From Phascolomyces articulosus (Eukaryota; Mucoromycota; Mucoromycetes; Mucorales; Lichtheimiaceae): a stretch of DNA of 64,000 nt. Below the pieces are notes generated by a model that was not told the DNA's origin, searched no databases, and saw only the letters and a program-made list of their open reading frames with translations. Position 1 is the stretch's first letter; each line of letters starts with the position of its first letter. Shown here piece by piece: positions 25,762 to 38,716 of this stretch. The position numbers were made by a program, and so were the translations under genes. The DNA is taken from contig JAIXMP010000005.1 in assembly GCA_025677815.1 (NCBI GenBank), positions 930,001-994,000 of the forward strand, in the 5' to 3' direction.

Positions 25762-26334
25762 ATGCTTCCATTAACAAAAGAAAATTTAACAAGACTTGAT
25801 GATTTAATGGCTGATCAACCTTACGATACTGTCCGTCATCATCATTCTATGCGTGATCATTTTATTCATCCTACGAGATCATTATCCACTCCATCTGTAT
25901 CAGATGAAGAGGATGACGAAGATGACGAATTTTACTTTTATTATTGTTACGATGAAACACAACAATCTCATCATTATCAACAACAACAACCACGTCAAAA
26001 ACGTTCATCCACTTGGTCCGCTGGATCGGCCAAAAAGTTTCTTGCACGTCATGGATCACGACTTGTCCCTGCTCATTCTACACTTCATCGATCTTCATCC
26101 ACATCAAGAGGGGATGAACATCATCATCATCGAGGATTTTGGACGAAAATGTTTGGAAAGAATAAACGAAAATCTAAACAAGAGGAGCATCATCAACGAC
26201 AACAAGAGCAACATAATACTATGACACGCTTATCGGGGACAACTCCCGTTTGGTATAGCCAATTTACCGTCAATCCTCCACCACCTTCTCCCGACCTGGT
26301 GTCGACTTATTCATCATCTCCATCGCGCGTATAA
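25762..26334 (+). CDS. Hypothetical low-complexity protein, 190 aa
   Basis: Single exon from ATG at 25762 to TAA at 26334. Features: an acidic block (SDEEDDEDDEFYFYY, about residues 46-61), Gln/His-rich stretches, a basic Ser-rich middle (RSSTWSAGSAKKFLARHGSR), and FWTKMFGKNKRKSKQEE (about 127-143), a positively charged amphipathic segment that could bind membrane or nucleic acid. The C-terminus is Ser/Pro-rich. No enzyme fold and no family is recognised. Codon use is balanced and the frame is long for this AT-rich DNA, so I judge it a real gene. GFWTKMFGK-like basic motifs recur in uncharacterised Mucoromycota proteins, which is recollection rather than a search result. Confidence 0.6.
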   Translation: MLPLTKENLTRLDDLMADQPYDTVRHHHSMRDHFIHPTRSLSTPSVSDEEDDEDDEFYFYYCYDETQQSHHYQQQQPRQKRSSTWSAGSAKKFLARHGSRLVPAHSTLHRSSSTSRGDEHHHHRGFWTKMFGKNKRKSKQEEHHQRQQEQHNTMTRLSGTTPVWYSQFTVNPPPPSPDLVSTYSSSPSRV

Positions 26335-28480
26335 AACGATTGAAACGATTCTTTCTTTTTATATATTATTATTCTTTATTATTACGATGAGTTTATCATA
26401 CTTCTTTAATTCATGCCCTTTCTCCTTTTATATTGTTCTCCCATTGAACTATCCAGTTTATCATCATTCATCATCATATAATTAATAATCATTTCTACAT
26501 TCCCATCTATTTTCCTTTTCTTTATTTATGTATATAATATAAAGTATAGTACACGTATACCCCATTCCCATCGTACTTTTTTTTTTTACAACAACCAAAG
26601 ACACACACCCATACAGAAACTGCCCATATTATTCTTTGTATAGTAAAAAAACGAGCTTTTGTGATTATTACAACGGCGACATAAACTGCATAGAAACATC
26701 CGACCCGAATATTCGCCGCTTGGATTGTCGCGGTCTTTTTTTTTTTTTATATATATTTTGCGTGTTTTATTTTCATAGTGGCGTAATCCATCTTTTTTTT
26801 TTAATAACATTTTATTACCCCACGTTCTAAATCACCCTTCCATAAGACATTTTATTTTATTATATGTGTTTTTATGATAATAGTAATAATATAAACAGCT
26901 TGGAAGAATAAATGGTATATCTCCTGCTACTCCTTGATATATGCATATCCATTTTCATTGTTTTTAAAAAAAAAAGCCAACCATCTTCCCAAATTAGTAA
27001 TAAAAATTGGAGTGAGAGAGATGAAGTGGGTATAAACATTAAAAAAAAACGCCCAAGTCCAAAAGGTCCCCCGATCGGCGGGTCTATTGAATGAGATTTT
27101 TGGGTTGTGACAAAAAGATGTTACAAAGATAATAGATGCACCAGGTAGTTGGAACAGTCAATTGATTTGTCATAATAGTACTTACAATGATTTATCATCA
27201 AGTTTACTACTACAACTACTACTACGTATTACTTTTTCTATTCTTTTGTTCTTTTGGAAATGGCTGATTCTATACCCATCGTTTAGACAAAGACTGTGAA
27301 TGTATGATTCTTGTCTATTATTGCCGAATTAACTTTATAAAATTTGGATTTTATATTTAATAAAACCAAGATAATGCGTGAACTTAATAAACGATCTATG
27401 CCATAGTTGGCAGTTCCATCCCGCTAAACTCGTTATATTATACATGTATCGAGTTAACATACACACATTTTGTTTGGATCATACGTTTCTTTACATTCAT
27501 CTATATATGACTTGATCCATACATCGTCATTAGATGGACCCTAACAATGAGTGAATCGGCGTCTATTTAATAAGATTCTTCAAGGAATAGAAACAGAATA
27601 ATATAGAATAATATAGGAGAAAACCCAGAACTGAGGTATATCCTTATAGTACTCATCATCGTCGGCGCCTTTTATTTTTTCATTGTCCAGACCACGGCAT
27701 GAGCGCCTTTAATTTTAAAAAAAAGTTTCTATCATTGTCATGGTGACACAAGGCTCGGTAGAAAAAAGCAAAAAAAAAGATACGTCAATTGAAACCATTT
27801 CATTATATCATTGACAAAGAACATGGCAAATCATCCTCTTTTATTTATCTTTTTAATAAACTAAATATATTGTTGTTGTTATTATTATTAGACAAGAGAA
27901 GAAAAATTCACCTTGGATAAGACTATTATTATATATCTCATATTATCACATATCACATCGCAAAGAGCGGAGCATCTAAAGAAAGAAAAGGGAACAGTGA
28001 ACAAATATTACCTTTTTCGGAATACCCGGTCAAGATGGATAAACTGTTAAAAAAAAAGAGTAGCCCAGTTCGGAAAGAAAAAATCATAAAGATCTTCCTT
28101 GTTTGCCGTTGCACCGCATGTCTAAAAAGTCTCTCACTCAACATGATGTACAACAATCCACAACAGCACCAAGTCTGCCATCAATGCTAAAATAAACTCC
28201 TCTATTTCTAAAATTATAGAATCCCCATAAAAAATTACCATGAAATGAGATGATTTTTGCTTCTGTGTTTGTTTTATTAGTGTGAAAAAAAAGGTATTTG
28301 TTTATCCGTTCGTGCATTACTTACAAACGATGATATGTCAAATTTATTTCATATGGATGATGATGATTATATATGATTACTCTATGAATATAGAATATTA
28401 GGATGGATTCTGCATATAATTATTAAACCTGTTCCCCCATTCCTATATATGCTTGAAGTTATTCATTTTCACATGAGAGA
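26335..28480. other. Start of a 10-kb gene desert
   Basis: AT-rich with no supported gene. A small GC-rich element with dyad symmetry (CCCCCGATCGGCGGG) occurs at about 27068-27082. Other open frames here are short and not protein-like. Confidence 0.4.
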
Positions 28481-29075
28481 TAGAAACCCATTTCTTGTTT
28501 TACAACGTTGAAAATTGAATTTGGCACGCGTACGACCAGCCATGCGATGTAGAAAATGTGCCTCAGTTTTCCAAATTGAGCTTTGTACCTGAACCGAAAA
28601 AAAAGACTAAAATGAATTCATAAATGATAAAGTATTAAAACTGCTACAAGTGCCTTTCCATGTGATAATAATATACTACTTTATATAACCTTCAATGAAA
28701 TGATCATGATAAGGAATTCCGTCAATCCTGTCCATTGAGATGTTGCCGCTACTATTATTTCTTTTTCGGCTTTTGTGTAATGAACGTTTCAAGTACTTCC
28801 AATCTTCTTGATTCCACGAATCAAAGCCTTTAGATCCTATGTGTATCTGTTGTGCGGTCATCGATGTCGAATATTGTCGTCATAAACAAGTTTTTTCGAT
28901 GCATCCACGGATTTGGAGGCATTTTCATTGCATTTTACTTGGTCTTTATGCACTTCAGCATTGTTGGATGACTCTGGTTTATCTTTGCAAATAAACAAAA
29001 GCGTGTTGTTATATTTCCAATGAACCAGTATATTACTAGATCCTTCAGCTTCATGGATCAATGATCCGTTCTAAA
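28480..29075 (-). pseudogene. Possible decayed gene of unknown family
   Basis: Minus strand. A block from about 29072 (after a TTTTTTAG acceptor-like site) reads SLIHEAEGSSNILVHWKYNN and stays open to 28858. The next protein-like frame (28861-28676, HIGSKGFDSWNQEDWKYLKR, then GIPYHDHFIEG) is shifted relative to it. After an intron-like gap with a TTCAG end near 28591, a third block (SSIWKTEAHFLHRMAGRTRA) runs to a stop near 28480. The pieces look like one spliced gene carrying a frameshift. The family is not recognised; a transposon-derived protein is possible. Confidence 0.3.
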
Positions 29076-30188
29076 AAAGAAAAAAAAACACTCATATGAA
29101 AAAAAAGTATAATGTTTACCTGATGATCCGGAAATCCGAGTCATGTAATAAAAGATGCCATCAAATAATTGAGAAATTACATGTGCTTGGTATAAGGTCT
29201 CTTAATGATCAGGAAACGTTAAATGTTTGTTCTCATGAGTATATCATAAAACCGAGGATGTAAATCTAGAAAACTCGTACGCATATTTGGTTTAATGTAC
29301 TTCGGATATATTAAATGTATGACTGTAACGTCCTCCTTCCGAATAATTCATCACAGATGTTTTCAGTGTCAATCAAACTTTTACTTCTCGTCAATCGAGT
29401 TAATACTGTGTGTTCATCGATCTTCAGCATCGCATGTGAAAGAATAAGATTATGTAATTTCATGAGTTTTTTTTTTCTTATTTGCAAATTCCTTCTTTGG
29501 ATCTTTCAGTGATGCGCGTGGAATGCAAAGTTCTTGAACTGCCTCTAAAATAGTGGATAAAATAACGAAGTGATAATAAATAATAGTAAAATGTTATGTT
29601 TGTCATGGCAAGCTTATATAGATTAAAATTTATGATGGTGCGTAGGTTTTTTGCTCTAAAAAATTAGACTTTTTTTTTATTTTTCTCCAACATCATATGT
29701 CACCGAACATATTTTTCTAAATCAAACATGTTCAGAAGAAGCAGAGACGACGATATTATTTTAAAAAAACCTAATTGGACGATCTCTGTAAGATCAATAA
29801 TGCTCATTTGTATTGGCGCTAATTACCAATATAATTAACTGTGATGAGATTCATAATGTTGTCATCGGTGATTTCAAGTTAATATAAGCAGCCTTTTTAA
29901 AGAACGTCATGCTCAAGCCATTTCTGTTAAGTAGTAAGTGAGTATTATATTATTACCAAATACCTCGTTTATATTAGTAGTATAAAAAAAGGGTAAAAGA
30001 GTATTTTTCAAAGTAGTAATATTATTTTTATAATATGTTACGATTGGTACATCATTTTCATAATAATATTGCTCTAATAACGCTATGATAATTTTGATAA
30101 AATGAAGTATAATAACTCTATGTTATAACAGGTCTGTTTATTATAAAAAATATTTGTTCTATCTTTCGAATGTCATAGATATAACTGA

Positions 30189-30282
30189 TCGGATATGGGC
30201 AATATCCGAATCCATGTCGGAACTGAAAGCTCCCTATCCGAATCCGATCCGACCATTCGGATACAGATACGGATGACGGATG
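30189..30282. repeat. Cluster of GGAT/CCGAAT inverted repeats
   Basis: The motif ATCCGAAT and its complement recur within 95 bases. Two hairpins are visible: GGATAT/ATATCC around 30190-30208, and ATCCGAAT/ATTCGGAT around 30235-30262. Local GC is well above the surrounding desert. Confidence 0.55.
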
Positions 30283-30439
30283 TATGAATATATGGAAGAG
30301 TACGTAATCATTGGTCATTGTTGTTTACTAGTATGATGAGAAAGCATGGAAAGTACCTGGTATGTATTGAATTGAACGATTTATTTATTATATAGGTTTT
30401 TATACAAGGTATGATAATTAATATCATAATTTTCTAACA

Positions 30440-32337
30440 TTTTTGTGTAGATCCCTTCCAACCCTCCTGACTGGGATAGTGTTTCTGTTGTGTATGTCAA
30501 GAACCTCATGTCTAGTCAAATTTCGACAACAGAGCTTATCCCAAGGATCCGCATACAAGAATGCACAGCAGTAGCAGCAACAGTGGATCTTATTCATTAC
30601 AACCCAACGACAAGAATAAGATTAGTGTCACGTATGCTACATGGTTGAAAGATGAAACCAAGCTTTGGCACTTGAAGAACAGTAACATAATTGTTGAAAC
30701 ATGAATGAAGGAATGTGCACTAAAGTGTAATTTTGAACAGTAAGTACTTTTTTGTGTACTTTTCCTTACTTTCACTAAACAAAAGCTATTCTGGTAAGTA
30801 TATTTTGACAAGAGATCCAGTGGTAATGATTATTTTTTTTTACGTATTTATTTTAGTCCCTGCCACTCGTTCATCTTGGATCCTTGGGATGAAACATGGA
30901 ATGGTGTGTTCACAGAAGGAGAGAATTTCCTCCATTGCCTGCACCACTTCGGCATTATATGAATAAATTTTCTAACGCGGTATGTATTTGTTGGGTAATG
31001 AATGCGACATCTTGTTTGTTTGTAAATAAAGAAATATGGTAATCAATTATTGTACTATTTATACTAGACTACTTTGGATCAATTACGCAAGGTTGCCCTT
31101 GCTAATCCATTTCATCCACTTGAAAACCCGCAACTACATTGGTGTCTTATATTACGATGTTATTCATAAATATAAAAGCGAGACGGACCTAATGCAATGC
31201 GTGCGGTGTTTTATCGATTGTGCATTCGACGTTGAAGACGTGAATGTAAGCACGTAAGTCATTCTATATATTACTATGTTGGGTGCATTATTTGAATATG
31301 GGACTTACAGAATAATACGTGTGTACATTTATTTTATCAATGGAGAGTGTATCAGCAAGTTCTCATCAGCAAGAATTAACAACATCGGATTCTTTTTCTT
31401 TGCCTGTATTTACATGTAAATGATGATAAGATACCTTTAAATACATAAAAGGGTCCTATTGTATGCTCATTATTTCACACACTAGTGTACAGATTATCAT
31501 GGTTACGTTGTGAAACTTCATGTGGAGTTTTATTTGCTACTACTTTCATTGTTTACCATTGGTACCATAACATGTTACCCTTTGTTACAACTTTACACTT
31601 CTTCAGACAGTCGCGATATTGCATATCACGCTGATAGCTACCAAAATTCATCGTTATTATATATTACTTTGTTCAAAACTCAATATTTTGTATTCTTTTA
31701 CCCTTTCTTATCCAAGGAAAACGAGAAAAGTGATAAAAGACGAATGTGGGACACGTTTGTCACATGTTGAGGACACTTTAATTGCATTTAAAGACAATAC
31801 CCAAACTTCCGATGAATCGCCGTACTTTACCAGGTGTTGAAATATTAGAAAGAAAGAAAATTGGTACGAAAGTTGACAACTGTTATTAACGAGATGGGTA
31901 CTGCTGAAGCTGGCAAGAATACTGACAGTGACACAACCAAAGCCATTGTCGAATATGGAATAAAAACACCAAAAGTTTTGAAGGATATAATGATATGATG
32001 TACGACATGGAAACAAAAAAATAAATCATCATTGCATGAAATAAAAACATTTGGATTTATTATTTCTGGTAGATTATGTCATTAGTATATACACGAAAAA
32101 AGAAAAAGAAACATGATTTTTTTTCTAAAAATCTAATAACAAATGTTTTTTTTCAAACCTTTTTCTTATGGTAGGATTGTAAATTTTACTGATAGTTATG
32201 GACTGTCCTGATGGGATTGTATGTCGAATTGGTAGACCTGAGCAATACTTATGTTTTCCAACAACCGCACAAAGTTTCAAGAGTCGTATGGATGCATTAT
32301 TTCGTATGGTTAATACAATAAAAACACGCATGGAATG
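30440..32337 (+). pseudogene. Frameshifted relic of a multi-exon protein gene
   Basis: Protein-like blocks occur in a consistent order on the plus strand but in changing frames: WDSVSVVYVKNLMSSQ (from 30451), ISVTYATWLKDETKLWHLKN (to 30703), HSFILDPWDETWNGVFTEGE (30860-30930), DQLRKVALANPFHPLENPQL (31079-31140), YKSETDLMQCVRCFIDCAFD (31170-31235), KAIVEYGIKTPKVLKD (31938-31985), then IVMDCPDGIVCRIGRPEQY (32190-32250) to a TGA at 32337. Several switches fall inside blocks with no intron available, so the gene is broken. From memory, the ESDLM...FID..FD, EYGIK.PK.LKD and MDCPDG-VCRI segments resemble an abundant uncharacterised protein family of Mucoromycota. That family link is unverified. Confidence 0.6.
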
Positions 32338-32633
32338 AATATTGGGTCATTTGGATACACAATCAGTGGATATATCATATATAAGAACCGGTTTTCCTAT
32401 CCCACCATGCTTTATACCCTTTGCCGATGCTTCAAAAAAGAGAAAGATAAGTTCATTGGAACCATCATCATCATGAATTCGTTTATTTTCACAAGCAATA
32501 CTATACAGTGGTCCCCCTTTAATTTCACAGCCAAAATTCCCATTTTTTTTGATGAAAATAAAGAGATGTGAACAGCTTTACTACGTATTTCTTAGTATAT
32601 TTTTATGTCCCTATGGACCAAATTATTGTGAAG

Positions 32634-32685
32634 ATAACGAGGGTTGAAAGTTAACGAATATGAAATTAACGAGGAACTACTGTAT
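32634..32685. repeat. Possible pogo/Tigger-type terminal repeat
   Basis: Three spaced copies of a TTAACGA-like unit (GATAACGAGGG, GTTAACGAATA, ATTAACGAGGA) end in ACTACTGTA. Read on the other strand this is TACAGTAGTTCCTCGTTAAT, the style of terminal inverted repeat seen in pogo/Fot1 elements. No matching opposite end or transposase was found nearby. Confidence 0.35.
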
Positions 32686-32699
32686 TATATTTTCCCCCC

Positions 32700-35600
32700 C
32701 ATATTTGACAAACAACTCTCATCAATCTTTTCTCACACACAACGCACATACTTTTTTTCTAACATAACATTGTATTATCATTCACATTCCTTTTTTTTAC
32801 ACTGTTGATTTACATAATTCACCCACATTTATTTCACAAGCACATCATTTTTTACCATACCCAAAAGCTTCAATCATAAAACCAAAACTATTTGTAGTTT
32901 TCTGACTTCATTTTATACACCCACACCAAAATAATACATTAATTATCAACAGAAACAAGTATATTTTTTCTGAAATAACAGTCATCTATTATCTTTTTTA
33001 ACAACCTTTGATTATTATACTGGATGATGGAAAATTATACTCATCCAACAAAAATTGCACTGACCTTCCCCAGAATTTTACTAATGAAAGAAAATTTTCA
33101 TTGGTCAAATCAAAAATTGTATTTCGTTCCCCTGCAAAACACCATGGAGACGTTAAATAAAACAAAACATTTTCATCGTATAACAAATAATATGCAGATT
33201 GGAACATAAAATTTGATTGTAGCTGTGTTACAATGATTGTTATAAGTATTGTAACATTCATTATAAAGATTCTTCCCACGTTGATACGTAATAGATATAA
33301 CAGTACAAGAAAAGATGAAAGAAAGTAAATGAACCCATACATAACACTTTTTAGAATCCACACTCACAAACGAAAATAAAATAACCACGCAAGTATATTA
33401 TTTCATATCTAGTACGTAACAGCATTATATTATTGTATAATGAATGTTTGGATTATATTATCATCCGTCCAAAAGACACTGAATAACAATAATAATCAAG
33501 AAGAGTATATAGTCTAAATACGTGGCATGATCATTAAATTCTTTCATACTGTTCAGTTCTAAGAATAATCTGCGCCTTTTCACATGCGAAAATTAGTATC
33601 AAAATGAGTGTCATATTGATCACCATCCATCACCATGGTCTCGCCCGTTTGTTTTGCTTAAACCCCTTTTGGTTCCACCGTTTATGTCGCACTAAATGAA
33701 ACGTGATGGCATGGCACCAACAACGATCTCTTGTAATCTTCGGATGCTTGATAACATAACAGGTATAAAAAGAGTAATGGTAGTACATCTTTTGCTAAAT
33801 AGGTTATAAATCAAAAAAAATGGTTCTTGCTCTTTCTTCAATAAAATCATATCACTCACGCCACCCAAAACTATTATATATCTTTATTTGTTTCAAAATC
33901 TGGATTATCCCAGTATGTTTGGATGTATAGATAAAGATGTTTATATCTGGTTTACTTTATTTAGCGGATCGAGGTAATGTGGGTACTTTTTTTTGTTACA
34001 GAAGTTTCAGTATGATCATATGCTTTATCGTCCCGTACCGAATGAGATTTTATGGTAATATTGATTTTTCTTTAATGTATAATATATAAACGCAACAACT
34101 TCCACTATTGCTTTTCATTTTTTTATTACATTTCCATACTATATAGTAGTTATAATATGAGACTCTTCAATAACATAGTGAGTAGTATTTTTCTTGGAAT
34201 TTTCTTTTTTATACCGTGTGTAAAAAAAAACATTCGAGAGAGTTGCAAGATAAGATAACTATATAAATAACGCAGGAAAAAAAGGTGTTTAGATTTTGTC
34301 AACTATAGAATTAATATAAGCGCCATGGTTTTGCTTTTGTTACACCACTTTTATTTTATGTAATGTAAACCAGGTCATCATGCACAGAATCGTTATTCTA
34401 GTAATGGCAATGATATAAGTTAGAACAGCTGAGAAGTATAAATGTTCTTCTTCATGATCAAAATAAAAAGAGCACTGACTTGTTGATGATGTTCATTTGT
34501 TTCACGATTATTATTTTATCTGTAAATATTATTTGTACTAAAAGATAAGTATTGTTTTGGTAATCTTGGGGAAATGATCATTATTTGTTATGATCACCAT
34601 TGTTATAATGTTGTTGTTATGGTGTCTTCTTTAGACTAATTTTCTATTTCTGTTTTTTTATTGTAAGCTCTGGTGGTTGTGTTATATGGATCATTTTTAA
34701 TATTTCTAGAGAGTTCTGATATTCCAAATAGAATACTAATTCTTGTTTTATGATAGTATATATACAACAGTAAATTGACAGAAATTTCACTTATTGATAG
34801 TTATAAAGAATACCATCAGTACGTAGTAGTGGGTGGTTTTTACATGAAGTCGTGTGATTTATTTAAACGCTTTTTTTTAATAAACTCCAAGAGTGGCTTT
34901 TGGGAGTGATTCTCCTAACTTTTAAAAAATCCTTTATTTTCTCTAAAGATACCTATAGAATGTTATTTTCAGTTTTTGTTTTTAGTAAGTAAAAAATAGC
35001 TGAATTCCCCTATAAAATCCAATAACTAGGTATTATGATTTCATGTCTTTAATAACCATAGATGCAGTAGCTCACAACTATATTATGATAATATTCTTTA
35101 TTCGCAAGTGCTAAGTGATATGTATAATACCGGTGAATATCATTAAAAAATGAGCAAATTAAATAAGACTTGATGCAACGACAATCATTTATCTCCTGTT
35201 CTTCTTCTCACTCCCAACTGATTGTTATCAAAGGAGAAAAAAAAAACCAAACAAAAAAATTATTACTATCCAAACGTGTATATCTATTCACATCTAGTAG
35301 CTTATCTTATTCACATACTCCTCAGCAAAAATTTAAATTTTGGAGGGAAAAAAAAAGAATAAAGGTGGCGGATGATGTTATGTAAGGAGAGATCTGTGTC
35401 TTCATAGGTAAAAAAGAACGTCTTGTTTTGGAATGATAATGCACGTCGGTTCATCGATTTTTAAACAGCTTCATGCCGTCTTGCGTGTGCAGATAGAAAG
35501 ATGATGCTTTTTGGGGGGTGAGGAGTGAGAGGAGAAAGAAAAAAAAGAGGTTGTTTTGTTGTTGTTGTTTACCATGTTTAGTCAAAAGTTTTCATGTATA

Positions 35601-36000
35601 ATGTTCTCCACATTACATAGCAACAAAATATTTATATATAACAATTATGTCTAATGGACAAACTCCAACTTTATATTTTATTTATATTAAATATAACGAC
35701 TGTTAAGTAGATAGTAGTAGTAACAACGTATCTATTATGATCAATAGGGATTATTGTAAATATATACATACAGAAACTATTTTTTTTTGTTTGGTCGTGG
35801 TTGTTATCACTAAAATTCCAAACTCCAATCTACAAAAAACAACTAGAACTAGAAATAAGAGTTTTCTTTTTATGGTAGGGGCATGATGGGTTGAATTAAG
35901 AGGAGAGTGTGAGAATTATATATAAAAATAGGGTAAATGATGCAAATGATAGAAAATTGATTACCCTGATAAGGGAGAGTTAATAAGCGGGTCAAAGCAC
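32700..36000. other. Rest of the gene desert
   Basis: AT-rich, with no gene supported on either strand. Frames here are short with skewed composition. A segment at 34885-34920 repeats the word GAGTGRYT in the form seen at some transposon ends, but has no partner. Confidence 0.4.
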
Positions 36001-36464
36001 ACCCCACGTAATAATTCCTTTCTCCATGCTTACCTATCCATTTATATCCCTATATAACATAATAATAAAGATAACAATTGAACCCGCAAAAGGAGAAAGA
36101 AAGGAGGAGAAATAAAAAGAGGGTTTTAGTTATAAAAGTGGCACATTACATACACGCACACATACACACTTACTCACATACATATAAACACGCAACAAAA
36201 AAAAAGGTAATCACGTTGTGCTTCCTGTTGTTGTGTGAAAGTTGTATAAATTTTTATATATCTGTGTGAGCCAGTGTGTGTGTGTGTGCGTGAGTGAATC
36301 AACGGGTTTTTACAAGAAGGGTTCTATAAACAACAAGTGAAAGTGTTTCTCTTTTTTTCACTCTCTTTTCTTTTTCCTTCTTTTTTTTCCTCAATTTATT
36401 TTGTTTCAAATATCCTCCCTTTTCTAAACAACAGCAAATAATAATAATAGCCAAACATACCACC
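36001..36464 (+). promoter_or_regulatory. Upstream region of the MFS transporter gene
   Basis: Holds CA-rich and TG-rich microsatellite patches (36160-36200 and 36271-36290) and then a 90-base T/C tract (36345-36430) that ends 35 bases before the start codon. The tract matches the core-promoter texture of other genes here. No TATA box stands out. Confidence 0.35.
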
Positions 36465-38715
36465 ATGATATATTGGTCTCGACTGCTGGCGATAGCACAC
36501 GCCGTTAGTTGTAGTACCGAGTTATACCTTCCGCTTTTTTTATGGAACGATCGCGATCTAGACCCTTTTCTCATTGGCATGTTGACAGCCATTGTCTTGA
36601 TCTTGCGATTAATGGCATCTTGTATTTGCATTTGGTGGGTTGATCGCTCGGGTCCAGCCACTCATATTCAATTATTGTTGGCTTTATCGCTTATCGGTTC
36701 ACTCGCGTTATTGGGTGTATTCATGTCACCAGATAATTTGATTTCCTTGGTCTTGTTCATGGTAGCCAATGGATTATTTTATCAGCCACTTGCTGCGCTT
36801 ATTGATAGTGCCATCATCAAAACCTTGGGTGATTACAAAAGCTGGCTCTATGGTTTGTATCAAATTAATTAATTAAAAAGAAGCGCCAATAGATGCTGAA
36901 GACATGGATTCTTTAAAAAGATAATAATAATTAATAATAACCACGAAAACAGGAAACGAACGACAATGGGCAAATGGTGTTTTGGCATTGACGTTATTAT
37001 TCATAGGTTGTATTAATGATGTATGGTCCAACCAATATCTGGGTTATGTCCTCGCAAGTATCGTTTTGGTGGGATGTATCAGCCTTTTATGCATCACATT
37101 GATTTTAATTTACCGACACAATGGACTGATGCTCCTTGATTATATGATGATTGCAGACGATTACGATGATGTAACGAATGGTGGCAGCGATGTGTATTTT
37201 GAAGAAACAATGACAGCAGCACCTCGATTTTTAAAAAATGCCATGTTTTTCCAACCACCACAACATTATTACAATGATTCCTTGATGCATCCTTATAAAC
37301 CTTATAGTTTATTTGGAGAACCACTCTCACATATTTCGGAAGAAGATGCTTCTATGCTCCGTCGAATGGCAAGCAGTAATAGTAACCAGCTGATGCGGCA
37401 CAATAGTAATCAGTCTATCAATTCAACCACCACCACCACTTCCACTGCTGCGCTTGCTGCAAGTGGCAGTGTTCCCATTGCTGTGTATGGCAGTACAAAT
37501 ACGGCTACAACAACTCAGCATCCATTAGATTTTTTTTCGTCGGCTTGGAGGCGCTATAATAGTATCTCTCAACAACAACAACAACAACAACCACAAACGC
37601 AACAGCAACACGGAAATTTGCCACCTAATGTGAATGTCAATAGTGCCGCTGTAACGACGACCCATTCTCATCATTCCCAACAGCAGTCCTATTATTATCA
37701 ACAACAACAGCAGCTGCAACAGCAGCAACAACAACTCCAATTGGCATCCTCGATGGACTTGTCTTTATTACCTTTACCACCAAACAATACACCCATGTCG
37801 GTTCTTTTGTTGCTTCATGTGGATGGCGGTGGCACAGTGGTGGATCAGTTGATTCAGTGGCAAATCCAAAGCATGTCTTTAACGACGCTCATGTTGGGGG
37901 TCATTTATGGCATGATGAATACATTGCTTTTCATTTACCTATATCAGGTCCTTGACTTGTCCATGTGGATGATTGGTTTAGCTGCTATGGTACCTGTTCT
38001 TTCAGACTTTCTTGTTCATTCAAGTGCACGATGGGTAAGTTTCAAAAAAAAAAAGACAACACTCTTTTCGTAGCAGTAATGTATACAAGAGTGTATTGGA
38101 TTACTGTTTTGAGGATGGCATTGTGTACAGATATAGTGTGTACCCACTGGTGATCGGATGTTTCGGATCTCAATGCGAGAATAGGAATGTGGGAATTATA
38201 TATATATAAAGATAGGACAACAAAATAATAGTTTAATTTTTTTTTCTGTTCTATATAAATAGTGGATACCTCGGTTTACCATTACTGTGACCACCACTAT
38301 GGTCCATGCGGCATTGATCATCTGCTCCTTTGTCTATAGTTGGTTACGTCCTGAATGGCCTATGCTTTGGTTACAAATTATCTTTTTACAAGTACTTCAA
38401 GGCATTGCATTTCCATTGGTTTGGCTTGTCATGACGCAACGTATATGTGCTTTATTATGGACCGATGAAGATCAACGTATTGCTCAAGTTGGAAAACTAT
38501 CCGCTTTGTTTAGTAGCGTTGGACCTGCTGTTGGTGCCTTATTGGCAGGTTTCTTATTATCCGGAAATGATACTGATATTGGCAGTAGTACAGATGACAA
38601 TACGGAAGCAATGGATGCTTTCTTAATGGCCGGATATACACTCGTATTTCGCTGTAATATTGCATTAACAGCAGCAAGTTTTGTTGTTTCTTGGGGTTGG
38701 TCATCTACTGATTAA
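36465..38715 (+). CDS. MFS transporter (MFSD6/MFS_1-like) with a long Gln-rich loop
   Basis: Three exons, 36465-36852, 36953-38034 and 38263-38715, join in phase to 640 aa. The first six hydrophobic segments lie within residues about 1-190, with FLIGMLTAIVLILRLMASC and WWVDRSG in the loop 2-3 position, and GDYKSWLYGNERQWANGV, which parallels the LGDxxxYGxxRxWG signature of the MFS_1-like/MFSD6 group. Six more follow from about 405 on (LTTLMLGVIYGMMNTLLFIY, then WIPRFTITVTTTMVHAALII and VGPAVGALLAGFLLSG). Between the halves is a cytoplasmic loop of about 200 residues rich in Asn, Thr, His and Gln, with several runs of five to six Gln. Substrate unknown. MFSD6-like proteins are poorly characterised, so function stops at membrane transport. 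Confidence 0.8.
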
Positions 38716-38716
38716 A

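Noticed and set aside
27068..27082. GC-rich dyad considered as a terminator or RNA hairpin
   Set aside because: Stem is only a few bases and there is no adjacent gene whose end it would mark.
34870..34930. GAGTGRYT repeats resembling a hAT-type transposon end
   Set aside because: No opposite end, target duplication or transposase nearby; the resemblance is too short.
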